Below the pieces are notes generated by a model, which ran no database searches, was not told the DNA's origin, and saw only the letters and a list, made by a program, of their open reading frames with translations. From Isoetes taiwanensis (Eukaryota; Streptophyta; Lycopodiopsida; Isoetales; Isoetaceae), in NCBI GenBank assembly GCA_021234155.1, contig JAJEKV010000020.1:19835018-19899017 (forward strand): DNA of 64,000 bases. The letters are read 5' to 3'. The translations under genes were made by a program, and so were the position numbers. This document shows positions 23,301-35,900 of this stretch, in pieces (position 1 is the first letter of the stretch; each line of letters starts with the position of its first letter).

Positions 23301-24667
23301 CCCATTATTTTCAGTAATGAATGGTCTCAAGATCAAATTCAGGATCTAAACTTTAAAATCCAATATTAAGTCTCTAAAAGATTATCGTTACAGGCTGATC
23401 CCTATCATCCAGTAGTCATATATACGAAGTTTGGTATTTTAGCTGCTAAACAATCATCAAAACACAGTAGAGAGGTACAAGCAGCCAAGGTAGATAGGCA
23501 AAATTGACATGCAGGCCTGTACATCATTATTACAGCATAAAGCAAGTTGCACATTCTGCCCTGTGTTTTTTACCATCCGGTTGCACACCAACTTCCACCA
23601 CAATCGGTCTGCCAATGTGCTACCTTACCATGTAGTATGTATTACCAACCATAAAAGCATTATCTAGGCAAGCGAGATGCTGCCTGGAAACATCAATAAC
23701 CATTTACTGCTGACATATGATGTACTTTAGCAAGTCATATTAACCAGTGTGAGATATTTTGAGCACTTAAAGCAGAATAGGCTTTATCACAGCAAGAAAA
23801 GCACTATAATAGCTTATAATCCAAGTAAGTATTTTAACCGTGGCAAGCCCTCATTATTAAAATATGAAATGCAGACCAGCCAACACATGTCTACCCCTAG
23901 CACAATGCATAAGTCAGTAAGATGCAGGCTGCAATTTAAGCTGAAACAAAGCAACATGCGTGACTATCTACAACAAAACTAGCACCAAGCTAGACCTAGC
24001 AACATAGCAACCAACCAACCAACACATGGTCAACCTATCTAAGCACAACGACCAGCAGCCTATCATGGATAAATAGGAGCATATGCAAACGCAGACAAAC
24101 AGAGCCATAAAAATTCATGTTAACTCAACCACCATATTATTAACTTCTGATAAAGCTCCAGCACCTTAGGCATTATATTCGCCTCATTTTTTAATCGGGC
24201 TGTAGATTAATGAAATACACCAAAATTTTCACTGAAAAGTGATGCAAACAAACCTGAGTATTGAAACTGTGGTAAGCACCTCCAGCTAGAGTCGTGCAGT
24301 GCGAATAATCGCCAAAAGTAGGTTCGGCATTTGCTTATGCAGTTGTGATCCACGTACCACTAACATGAGCAGTTTTGACTGAACAAATGGATGCCTCTAT
24401 CAGTTTCGACATCTGCCAAGTATATCTGTTGCCCTTTTTGCATGCAAACTATCCAAAGCTTTTTGTGCTATCCGCATAGGAGAGGTCCGCCATAGCCCAT
24501 CCGGCAAAGGCTTAGAATGAACATAACATAGTACAATAGGTCTTATCTAGACTTTTTAACCAATACGAGCCACAAATATCTTTAATGTAGTCGGCTCCAC
24601 CTACTCCATTGCTTGCCCCTTTTTTTTCCAACTTCATCATTTATGCATATTTCGTATGGACATGGAG
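20306..24667. other. AT-rich non-coding stretch, no gene seen
   Basis: Only short ORFs without codon structure or recognisable motifs occur here, and no CGCG palindromes were seen. A pyrimidine run of TTTTTC units lies at about 22370-22400. The first bases continue the sequence interrupted by the Ty3 insertion. Confidence 0.6.
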
Positions 24668-26655
24668 TTTTTTTTTTTTTTTTGAAGAACTGTGTCATCA
24701 ATATATTTAAAGAATGGTAATGTTACAAAGCAAGTGAGGAGGAAGGAGAACTGCCCCAAAGAGACAGCGATACCTCGACACTCCACAACAAACTCACAGA
24801 AAAACTGCAACTCTACTGTTGTACAAACCGACCATCACCATCTACAACACCCAAGAAGTCCCGCCAAATGGCAAACTTCCGCTCTACTACTCTCGGAAAC
24901 ACCAGAAAGCTTTGAAATAGCTTGTACCTGAGTCGAGGAATCGAGAGGGCCGCAGATCTGGCTGAATCCCCCCGAAGATCCACAACCGCCGCCGCTTCCA
25001 AATCAACCACACCAACCAAGCCACGCACAGATGCAAGACTTGCTGCCGCAAGAGCGGCCAAGCACCAGGATACACATGAAGCTCAATCTCACCAAAACGA
25101 GCCCTAACCCAATCACGGGTAGCCGCAAGTGAGGGCATAAAACCGCACAATGCTCCACAGCCTCCACGATGAAGGCCACAACAAAAAGAGAGGGCTCACA
25201 CCCGCCTAAACCGACTCACAAGGGCATTCACCCGATCATACGGTGCACCACCGCCACAAAAGCACCCTAACCTTCCGGTGGGGAAGTGAGCTCCATGTCC
25301 ACGCCCAAATCGAAAGCCATCGAGAACACGGAAGCTGCAGAGACCACTTGCCCGAAGGGGCGATTGTGTCATGAATAGCCCGAGACCGATAAGAAGACCG
25401 CGACAAAGCAAGAAGACACAACATCCGGATGAACCTTCCAAACTTGCACCACCACATCATCCCGAGGGACTATAGGTATGTGTAGCGGAATACTCCCCCG
25501 CCCGTGCTCCCAGATAGCCCTGGTCCACCGCCCCAAAGCGAAGCGAGCTCGAAAGAACTCCCACGGCTAGCTGACCACCCCAATACCAATCCTCCAAGGT
25601 GAGCACAAAGAGCAGCTCGCCTCCGGCGGGAACTCAAGGTCCGAAAGCATGCACGATGGCGACCAAGGGCAAGTGCGCAGGGGGTAAAGGAACCCACAAG
25701 AAAGGAGAAGAGTGGTGATAAACTGAGGCATAATCTAGCTGGAAGAGCACACGCACATGATCCCAAGCCCGCAACACTCCTGTGAGAAAAGGGGATGCAT
25801 GTGGGAAAGGCCGGAGACCATACAATAATGCCCAGGGCAACTCCACATGCACAGACGGCTTCCCAAACACCACACAATGGCGAAGAGACTGCAACAACAA
25901 CACAAGACTGGAGAGAAGATGCTCCATCCTGCAGAATGCTCCAAACAAACTTGGAGACCAACACCTTACTATGCAGCGCTAAATCCAGAATGGCCAAGCC
26001 CCCATCCTCCCGGGGGCGGAGACACTTCCACCAAGCCACTTTAACGACCGCCCCTTCATCATCCCCGCCCCACACAAAATTTCGAACAATCTTATCCAAA
26101 GCCTGTATCTTACCCGCAGGAGCTAGCATCGCAGATGCTGTATACACATGAGTGCTACAAAGTACTGACTTGGCAATAGTGATCCTACCTGCCATGGACA
26201 ACTTGCTACCCTTCCACCAATTGAGGTGTTTCTGCAATCCCTGCAAAATCTCATCCCACACCCTCCCCATGGAAACATCCCCTCCAAAGGGAATACCCAA
26301 CAGCTTGGTACACACATTACCTGGAAGCACCTTCCAAGGGAATAGAGCCAAACAAGGGGGAGGCGGAGTCAGCTGGGTCCATAATGCGGAGCACTTACCC
26401 CAATTCAGAAGAATGCCTGAGGCCAAGGAGAAAGTATCCAACAAACCCTTCACATTCTGCAAATTCCTCTCTTCTGCCACCAAGAAGAGGAAAGTGTCAT
26501 CGGCAAACTGGTTAATAATTTGCTGGCTACCATCCTGCATCCGAAGCCCATACACTACTCCCTCCTCCACTGCAGCAAAAAACAACTGAGACAGTGCCTC
26601 CGCCACAATCGTAAACAAAAACGGCGCCAATATCGATAAATGATTCTGGCCCAAT
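24668..26655 (-). mobile_element. 5'-truncated L1-type LINE
   Basis: On the minus strand the element ends in a 16-base poly-A (the T run 24668-24683). The ORF 25470-26654 encodes the second half of a non-LTR reverse transcriptase. It has LAPFLFTIVAEALSQ, the catalytic FADDT, then LLNWGKCSAL, LGIPFGG and LNWWKGSKLSMAGRITIAKSV, ending with WGGDDEGAVVKVAWWKCLRP. The 3' part (24690-25460) is frameshifted. Everything 5' of the RT palm is missing, which is typical of incomplete reverse transcription. No clear target duplication was found. Confidence 0.88.
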
Positions 26656-26900
26656 AGACCACAAGCTTTAATACGAAAACAAAGAAGTCAAGGTTTTTTG
26701 GAATGATACCTCAAATGTCCCATAATGCCTTTTTCCCAATAAACCAACCATACGGTTTAAGAGTTGCCAACTAAGAAATAGTGGAACATCACCTTGTAAA
26801 AGCATAATTTTGCATGAAAATGTAGCATATAAAGAATCAAATTTCCACTTTCTTCACTAAGTCATAATCCTATCATATCCATAAGGGAGTCATATCAATT

Positions 26901-27029
26901 ATTTCTCTTCTTCTTCTTCTTTTTCTTTTTTTCTTTTTCTTTTTCTTTTTCTTTTTCTTTTTCTTTTTCTTTTTCTTTTTCTTTTTCTTTTTCTTTTTCT
27001 TTTTCTTTTTCTTTTTATTTTTCTTTTTC

Positions 27030-27061
<32 letters not shown>

Positions 27062-27139
27062 TTCTTTTTCTTTTTCTTTTTCTTTTTCTTTTTCTTTTTC
27101 TTCTTCTTTTTCTTCTTCTTTTTCTTTTTCTTTTTCTTT
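26901..27139. repeat. TTTTTC microsatellite
   Basis: About 240 bp consist almost wholly of TTTTTC units with a few TTC and long-T interruptions. The Lys/Glu-rich minus-strand ORF through it is an artefact of the repeat. Confidence 0.95.
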
Positions 27140-30100
27140 GGTTATTTTCAGAATTATCTGTGTCACTTGGGCTAGATATATGAATGCTAATCAAATCTGT
27201 ATCATCACCTTCAATAACAAGTTGCTTTCCTTTTCTTCTCTGCCTGACAAGACTAGATTCTCATGTGATTCACACCTTCCTCTTGCTTTTTCACAGCCCT
27301 ATCTGCCTACGACTATGAAAACATGATATGTCAATGTTACCAGATTGGAGCTGGTGAAGATGAATGCCACATCTTCATATTTGCCTAGCATTTGCGTCTA
27401 TTCGAACACGATATCTTGACCTGTTTACACCTAATGAGTCGCCACATCTTCTCTTACATAAGCCTTTAGTAGTTGCACTATCATCCTTTACCCTTGAGGT
27501 TCTCGACAAGAATGATAGAAAAAATACTGCACCATCACATTGATTGTGCATATTTCAGCAACTCTATTATTCTTAAGTTTTTTCCGTCGAAAACTTTTCG
27601 AGGCAGGGGTTTTTTAATCCTAGGCAGTAATAGGCTGTTGTGCACTTTTTGTATTAAATATGATAGACCTTTCGATCTCCGTCGATTCAACTTAATTCAG
27701 TTCTCTCGATCTTCTCTAGCGTTATAGAAATTCTGTATGTGTTTCTTGGAGAAGATTCTCCTAGGATTGATCATTCCAATTGTGAACTATAACTTAACTT
27801 TTACATGGACTATCTTGGGTTACTTTTGCAAGCCTGGTGAGCTTTGACTTTAAGAGCTGATATTTGATTTTCTTTAATGTTTTTCATTCTTTTAATAGTA
27901 AGTAGATTTTTAAATTGTGTGGTAAAATTTGTTTTGAATCAGTCACAATTATAGCTAAAGATATGCAATTTGCAACTAAAATTACAGAACCCTTATTCTC
28001 TAATTAAATTGGAATATCTTCCCTTTGATGCAATCTTATGGTCTACTTGTAGAAGGAAATTAGGCAGACCAAAAATGGACCCTTGATCATTGTTTGCCAA
28101 ACACTCCACCCTCGAGCAAAGGGCCACTGATGACCAAAACGACATGACACATCAAATTGGCTCAAATTAAGTTAAATGCATTCTTAAACTTGTATACTAA
28201 TGACTTTTCCTTCTGCAATCGTACCAAGTTTCGATAAACTTTAATAAAGAGTTTCTAATGCCACATGTTTCATGACAAATTCAGAGTTCGAGCCTATTTA
28301 GCCTAGATCCATCTGTTGGTATGATTCTTCGCTTAGTTCTTCCCTTAGTCGCTTTAAAAGCCATAACTATATAACCTTAGCTTTTCCTGCAGTGGTACGC
28401 TGCCCTTGCCTACATCGAAGAAGACATACAGGCGAAGCTGAATTTCTAGTACCAGGTCAATTTTCTGGACACCATACTAGAGACGGATGGAAGCCTACAA
28501 GGCATAAGCATGCTACACCCTACAACTTTTCGAACCTACCAAAGTACCTTCTGGATTAGGTACTGTTTCGTTGTTCTTTTTATCAAAACTTATTCAAAAA
28601 TTTAAAATAAAAGTCCAAATCATATTAATATTCAAAATTAAGATAAAGACAATCCTACTGGAGGTCAAAATAAATGCATCCAATTTAACACATTAGTTAT
28701 TGAGACATTATACAAGTACCCAGTGCGAGGTAATTTTTAGGTTGCCCGAAGGGCAAACCCTTGGGAGGTGGGGTGATGGATCCTTTTGATGCCAGTGAAT
28801 GTACCATTTCGAGGGCTCAAGTTAAAAATCTTGCTGCGTTCAGGGCTCAGATTGAAATGCCCACTGCGTTATGTGAGTTAGGTAGATGTTCCTTTGCTCT
28901 CGATTGTCGTGAGACTACGTTAAGGCAGCATCCGACCGACCACTGTGCTTTGTGTCTCCGTTGGCTTCAAAAATGTGTGGAGTATCGAGAGTGGCCTCTC
29001 TTTTTTATTTCGATTATAATACAAGACTTCTTCATGGGGTTCTTATGGCAGCAAGTAATGGACGGTGGAATCTCAATCCATATGCTTAGAAGACTCTTGG
29101 AACTGGTCGGGGTTACCCTAAGATTTATGATGATTGAATCTTATAGAACATTAGTGTTTTCTCGAGCTATTACGAATAAAGGACCAAAATAGGATGACTC
29201 CACAAGCTGTGAAGGTCATTTTCACTACTAATACAACGTCGATGACCAAAGAATTCCTAGGGGTCAGCAAGCTGCAACTTTACCGGACGTAGCCTCATCC
29301 TGTGCCAAAGGTATACTGCGGAGTTACTTTTTGTAGCTGGTAGTTGGGAGTTACTTTTTATAGCTGGTCTCTTAGAGGGCAAATAATTTTCATATCAGGT
29401 AGTATCTGGGGTTGGATGGCACTGATAGCATGGAGTATTACATATACAATTTGAAAATTGAGGATGAAACAATATAGTGGAACAAGCAGTCAGGGCATGT
29501 GGATAGGGATAGAAAAGCTAATTTTCCGAATGTGTGTATTAGATTTTGGATCCTTTCAATTATATGTTCAAAACATATCACTACGACACGCTACCTTTTA
29601 CATATTTATGTACATGCTAGTGCATGTAAGCCATATTATTGGGCTAAAAATGTAATTCTGTTGCAAGCACTACCGTGTCTGTTTGACATTCCAACCTTGC
29701 TAATGCATCTATTGCTTTGAGTATTCTAATGCAGGCATTCATCATCAAAGATTTCCATAAAAAATGACATTCAGCAAATAGCGTACAGAGCTTTGGTTAC
29801 GAGATCTTCCTAGAATTAAGTTTGAAATTCAGGCTGTCACCAGAATCTGAAAGAAAAAAAATACTTCTTGTCTTCTTTTCATGGTACTTATCTGATAATT
29901 TTTATAGAATAGTGGGCATGAAGGGACCCTCCTATCCCTATACTGCATGATGCCATGCCTTCAATGTCCTAGCATCGTCAAGTGAAGATCACTATATCTA
30001 TGGTTTTAACTGGGTATGAATGGGGAACTTAAAGAACTCATGCACCTTGGTATGCCTTTGTATTTTGGATAAATAACCTACGGTGTAGAATCCTAGCAAG

Positions 30101-31138
30101 TATAGATTTGAATGTCTAATATAGATTGCATATCAGAAAAATGTATATATAGATATATAGATTGTACATCAGAAACAATGTCTGGCTATAAGATGGGCAA
30201 TATCAAAGTTTGTGGAGTTTTATTTTAAGCTTAACTTTCCTCTATTGAAGTATAATAACGTACCAACTCATTCTTTCCATGAACAATTATCCTCAATTAT
30301 CCTCTTGTCTAACATTTATGTTACCAGATAATTTCGTTAAAAGGTAAGTGTGCTTGTTTGTATGGTTGAGTTATTGCAATAAACTATTCTTCAACTTATG
30401 TCTGATTATAATAATACATTTTTATGTATGTGCAGATGTCTACCTTGCAAATTCGTCCTGGGGTTCAGATATTTGTGCATGTTTCTGTTTTGTAAATGTT
30501 CTAGTTTTACTATGCTAAAACAATTATGGGAAAACTTCGATAACTTTTGAACATTGTTGTCAAATTCAAGATTGCTGTTGAAAAATATTATTAAGTTCAT
30601 TCAAACAAAAAAAAAAAAAAATTGTTTTCCACAAGTTTCTTTATGGCCTATTGTGGCAGCCTTCAATGGGCACCTTGGTATCCTAGAGGGCTGCCACCTC
30701 AGCCTTGGTGGTACTAGTACCCCCATCACTTTGACACCTTACAACTTCAGGTGACATTGTTCAGTTGGCAAGCATTCTTGGTGGGCACGTTGTCATATAA
30801 AATATATAGCCATTGAAATGCTCAGAAATTTGCAATTCTAATGCGCAGCCAACGGGCATCCCCCCCATACAATCGATCAATGGCTACACCAAAAAAAAAA
30901 AACAAAAAACAAAAAACAAGGGCCATACACTTGTCACCACCCAAAAAAATAACACTTTGGATTGGAGAACACTTTAAATTCAACATTGCTACTGCCATAT
31001 ATCTGATAACAGAGTACAACATTTTTACTGTCAATATTTTACATTGCAAAACAGGTTACGTTGAACATTATTGCTGTAAAAAACACACAGTATAAAACAG
31101 AGAATAGAACATCAGGAAGCTATGCTCATGCGCGCATG
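27140..31138. other. AT-rich non-coding stretch, one doubtful ORF
   Basis: No recognisable gene is present. One plus-strand ORF at about 28773-29192 starts MDPFDASECTIS and has somewhat gene-like composition, but it matches no family I know. A short exon-like piece at 28391-28450 (WYAALAYIEEDIQ) ends in a stop. Confidence 0.45.
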
Positions 31139-31208
31139 GTGCCTGGGTGAGCTCTGGCAAGCTGCTCAAGTTGCCGAAGCTTGGAAAGAAGCATTGCGCG
31201 GACATGGT

Positions 31209-32220
31209 TTACTTCCCTCTGAAAATTCGACGTTCCCTGACACTGACATCCACTCTTGGATCGTCCATTGCGGCCAGTGCCTCTTTTAAGATGTCAACAT
31301 CATCAATTAGACTCACATTCAACCTATGAACAATTCTCCATGTGTTCGTCTTCAACCACTCCACATCAAGGAATGGACCAGCAGGAGCAACTACTCTATC
31401 TGCCACCTCACCTTTAGTACCAGATTCGGGATCAAGCGCTATGAATGGAGTGAACGGTGGGGGCGTAGAGGTTTCTTGCTCTTGCTCATCGTCAGCTCCA
31501 CCTGCAAAAACATGCCAACGAAGAATTGATTAGTCACTCCTTTCATTTGCTCCAGGAATGCAATTGAATTGCTCACTAAGAGATAGCTAATGCCCCATCA
31601 ACTACATCCAAGGGAATGTAGTCTTGGAACAGGATCAGCTCGTGATTCTCAGGAGGCTGGAAAGCCAGGGTCTCCACAAAGCACTCTTCACCATCCACAA
31701 ACCCCATGTCCATCTCCTCATCTCCATCGTCTACAGCCTCCTCTTCATCTAGCATTGCATCCAATTTGTCTAATTTCCTGGATGCTACTGCATCGTCCCA
31801 AAAACGTCTTTGCCTCTTTCCAATTCTCTCAATTTTATCTTCGCCAGATGGCAAACCATAGATGACACACCTCATGTCCTTCACGGACGCATGCATTGGA
31901 TCCAATGCAAGACGCCACGCCGCCTCAACTCTCTCATAACTGATTTTATTGCTATTGAATGGCAGCACCCAAGCACTTGAAAGCACAAAACGGCCTATCC
32001 GGAGCATTCTAGCAAGTGTGTAACATAGGCTAGCAGTTCTTTGCTTCCTGCCATGATAGAGTACGAAATGTCGTGCACGAGCGAGAATGTTTCGATTGTC
32101 TAGAACTACACAGTTCTTTATCTCCCCCGCCCCGTAAAGAGCGTAACACAAGGCCCCCAAAAATGAACTTGTATAAAAAATTACCACGAAAACCAGTATG
32201 TATGTGATTTTTTTATACAA
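31209..32220 (-). pseudogene. Unrecognised two-segment minus-strand ORF region
   Basis: Two segments look coding. The first (32220-31576) includes NILARARHFVLYHGRKQR, YERVEAAWRLALDPMHAS and an acidic end (LDAMLDEEEAVDDGDEEMD). The second (31501-31209) follows a good acceptor (TTTTTGCAG) and reads ADDEQEQETSTPPPFTPF, then LDVEWLKTNTWRIVHRLN. I could not find a donor that joins them in phase, so it may be two exons of a gene whose model I cannot close, or a decayed one. The N-terminal 25 residues are hydrophobic but may be non-coding. No function is assigned; a transposon-derived origin is possible. Confidence 0.4.
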
Positions 32221-32221
32221 G
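32167..32221. repeat. Short inverted repeat
   Basis: CTTGTATAAAAAATT (from 32168) and its near-complement ending in TTATACAAG (to 32221) face each other across about 24 bp. It marks the 5' edge of the minus-strand ORF and could be a hairpin or a transposon end. Confidence 0.5.
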
Positions 32222-32222
32222 A

Positions 32223-34588
32223 ATCTCCAATGTAGAAAAAAACCATGTGTTCTTTCTGGTTATGCAAAACCAATAGTGGTTCATATCATGTTTTTTGTAC
32301 TAACTCGAAAGTTCACATTAGTTTTTACAAATCATCATTAGTTGGTGAGATCGTTTTTAAGTGTACATTGATTTAGCAAAATCAGTACTAGTTCATATTA
32401 TGTTTAATTACATAAATTCTATAATCGTACATACACACTATTCTATTCTATTCTATTCTATTCTACTATAGTTTTTTAGAATCATCAATAATTTGGGAGA
32501 TGTGTTTTATGCATATATTGATTTTGCAGAAGCAATAGTGGTTAATATCATATTTTTTGTACTAATTCAAAATTTTACACTAGTTTCTATAAATTATCAT
32601 TAGTTTGTAAGATTGTTTTTAAGTGCACATTGATTTGGCGAAATCATTGCTAGTTCATATCATGTTTAATTACATGAATTCTACAATCGTACAATAGTTT
32701 TTGAAATCATCCATAGTTTACAAGATGTGTTTCATGCATATATAGAGTTTGCAAAACCATTGCTACTTCTTACTATATTTAATTATATGAATTTTAAATT
32801 TTACGATGGTCTCTGGAAATCATCATCAATTTATGAAATGGTTTTCTGTATACATTTTTTACTACCATAATTTCGGATGCTAGTTGTCTGTAACTTTGTA
32901 TTCTATCAAATTTTTCTTAGTAGCTCGAGAACCATGTTAAATTTTGCAAAGATGCTAAGGTTATTTGATGTGGTTAAAAACTATGCTTGTTAACAATTTA
33001 TTTTTGTGTTAATCATGTTAATAGTCTTGTATTTTTCCAAATGCAAATGTTTTGGGCATCTATAAAGATGTAAAGCTTCTAAATATAGAGGAAGCACACG
33101 TGTGATGCGTTGTGGAATGAAATGAGCCTTGTCAATAAACTTTACAAAAGAAAAGAATGATATGTCACTAATAACATAGATTTAAATCAAATTGTCGCTT
33201 AACAATGAGAATAGAATAGAATAGAATAGAAACCTCAATGAATCGGTATCCAACTTGTAAGCTAATAGCAATATTAGAAACCTTGTAATTAATACAATGT
33301 CTATGTGAAAGGTGAATTCTTTCGAGAAATCTTGTGATGAACAAAATAGCCCTTAAGGCCAGATTTTCTAGTTGGCTCAAAAAAAAAACTCCAAATGTAA
33401 AGTTTAACATTTCAACTGACTTAACATTGCCTTGTGTGCAAAATAGAATTTTATCGTCATTAGGTAAGATAGAAAGGTTCAAATTTTGATTTTGTTGACA
33501 ACATTTTACCTCAGCGGTTCTTGAATCTGCTTAAAGGCCTTGAAAAGAACCGTGTAAGTAAATCACAAATTATATTTACATAGGCTATAACTGGACCTAT
33601 TACTTGTTGAATTTTGACGAATATGTGAGAATAGTCTATCTTCCATTAGGCTAGAAATGACTCTCTCAAGTTCCACACCTATGTCACTACAACATGATGT
33701 TAGGTTGGAGTAACCGTAACTAAACATTCATCATTGTAATAGAGATCCTTAAAGCTCCTTGACATGTTTCCCATGGAATGCTAAAGGAGGACACGTATCT
33801 TTAAACATGACTACAACCTTTGCAGCTCCCTCATAGATCTATCGCATAACAAACATCTACTTCGCTTCATGACTTTATAGCCTGCAAAGCCAAACATGCT
33901 GCTATTCCTAGAAGAGATTAATTAGGAGGCGTGAAAACAAAGAAGAATAATATATCATGCCTTAGCACCCTGGATTACTTGTCAAAAATATCCTTCAATG
34001 ACTTTGGGCTCCCTTTCAATCAAAAGTACTTGCCTATTCACTTAGAGCACTTTCTATCTGTGAAAATGCAATAAGAATCCTTCACCTACAATGAGTTTTT
34101 CTTGTATGTTTGATCGTAACCTTGTTCATTATAGAAATTAATCCATCTCGCTCGCCTGGGCATACTTGCCCAGATACAATCCTTACAGACAGATGAGTGC
34201 GAGAATGCCCAATGTATGATGAAGATAGAGAATAACGAAGCAACATCGAAGGCAAATGAACTTCTTTGTTATCCCTTGAGTGGAATTATCAATAATCCCT
34301 TTTGCAACCAAACAGTGCGCATAGAGCTCTAATGATGCAATTGAAGAGGATCATTGGATGGACTGGCTTTTGCTTCCATTGGAAGAATCTTCCAATCTAG
34401 CCACTACCCCATGGGGAAACTCGTACCTCCACCATAGGGATACACATACAAGTCAAGGGTTCAAGCCCTTGATCTGAAGGCCATCACAGAAATAAGCTTT
34501 AACACCCTTAATCAATAAGGCAAGGGAGCCTTATAAACAAGGGATATTTGTTAAAAAAATGCTAGGGGACCTCCACCTTCGCATTGAG
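32223..34588. other. AT-rich non-coding stretch with a roughly 262-bp tandem duplication
   Basis: The block TTTTTTGTAC at 32291 recurs at about 32553 with its following 130 bp (TTTTTAAGTG, CACATTGATTT, CATGTTTAATTACAT). A worn third copy continues to about 32830. Short ATTCT and AGAAT runs lie at 32436 and 33210. Nothing coding is seen. Confidence 0.6.
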
Positions 34589-34619
34589 TTACAAATAAAA
34601 TACACCTCTAGGATGAAAC

Positions 34620-35345
34620 CTAGCTAGGAGTCCATTAACAATTATAAAAAAAAACCAATAGTTCAAAATAACAAGGGGGGGTTCATACCTCCACTTTGTA
34701 TAATTATATAATAGATATAGTTGGGTCGCTGGAATTTCTGGTGGTGTGTTTTCCTGCGCCCACGTCATCTCTGCCGATTTCAAGGAATGGTATTTGAATT
34801 CTTCATTCTTCACCGGCTGCACATGTAAGAAATCAAGCAAAATCATTGATGATGCAACCGGATCTTGCGCTCCCCAACTGTCACATTGTAAGGGTAATGC
34901 AATTGGTCCTGGATTCCAGGTTTGTAGCTCCCGGCTAACGCCGGTTACTGCCAAACTGGGAATCCAGCCCAGTTGCATTACCCTTATACACTCTAAAAGC
35001 CCATTAGCCAGAAACCTAACCAAGTTTCGAGCATAGAGAAACGCATCTTGGAATTTTTGAGGTATCAACGGCCTTAAATCTTGTGTCCAGCTGGCTCTAA
35101 CAGATTTGCGGCAGCCAAGCATGAGATATATATCACGTTGCAATCTCCTCTTGAAAATGTGCGAGAGCCTTACACCACACGTATGTCTGATTATGACAGT
35201 ACCAACCCTCAAATATACATTGAGGGTTGCTCCAAAAACCTGCAAGCCGCAATTTGCCTACAAGTCCGGCATGCCCATGAGCGCCACTGCCATGCCCATT
35301 CCTTCCATAAAAAAAAAAAAAAAAACCCTAACCAAGAACTAAAGA
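34620..35345 (-). pseudogene. Unrecognised minus-strand ORF, probably a broken exon
   Basis: The open part 35245-34620 reads LQRDIYLMLGCRKSVRA, SWTQDLRPLIPQKFQDAF and VMQLGWIPSLAVTGV, with protein-like composition. Upstream, MEGMGMAVALMGMPDL (from about 35310) is in frame but separated by a TAG stop. I do not recognise the family. It could be a captured gene fragment, or a real exon preceded by an acceptor (GGCTTGCAG just before codon 1). Confidence 0.35.
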
Positions 35346-35589
35346 AAACCCACACCATCGAAATCTTAAATCACCAAAGCTGACATCAGCATTGTACACT
35401 TTTGACATAATTATATATGCTAAAACCATCCATAATCTTAAGTAATACCTGTCCATTTCAACAATTGCACAAAATAATGTGGCCGAAATCACAAACCATA
35501 TCTTTATAAACTAAAGATTCGTTAAGGTTATTTTTGATATTCGTATTAGAATACCGTATTTGGTGACGGTGGCACTGTGGATTCGAAAC

Positions 35590-35900
35590 AGGAGAATCTA
35601 GGGTAGGCATGCCTGAGCGAACGTAAGTGGAGAGCATTGGATTCTAGTTGACAGGGTGGAGAGCATTGGATTTTAGTCGGGGTTCGATTCCCCAAGCTCC
35701 CTTCAGTGTAGTGTATGTTTGATGTGCTGTGTGCTTGCTGGGAGAAGGCAACCATTGGATTGAGGCTTGCTAAATCTTCCTTACAAATCGGGTCAACATG
35801 GGGCTGTTTGGACCCATCTTGACTTTGAGCGGACGTAATGACATATTATATGGATGCACAGGGAATATTCCCCCAAATGTGCCATGATCTAGTGCCACAA
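35590..35900 (+). repeat. tRNA-derived SINE-like sequence
   Basis: A T-arm/B-box, GGGGTTCGATTCCCC (about 35680-35694), lies downstream of an A-box-like GTGGAGAGCATTGGATT. That A-box-like block is present twice, from about 35629 and 35660. No cloverleaf can be closed, so it is not a functional tRNA gene. A SINE head with an internal duplication is the simplest reading. Confidence 0.4.

Noticed and set aside
26873-27166. Lys/Glu repeat ORF on the minus strand
   Set aside because: It is a translation of the TTTTTC microsatellite.
28773-29192. Plus-strand ORF starting MDPFDASECTIS
   Set aside because: There is no recognisable family, no splice context, and poor composition in its second half; not strong enough for a gene call.
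34440-34500. Second B-box-like sequence GGGTTCAAGCCC
   Set aside because: It is symmetric and so matches by chance on either strand, and there is no A-box at a suitable distance.
35629-35700. Candidate tRNA gene at the GGTTCGATTCC box
   Set aside because: No acceptor stem or anticodon arm can be formed around it; kept only as a SINE-like repeat.
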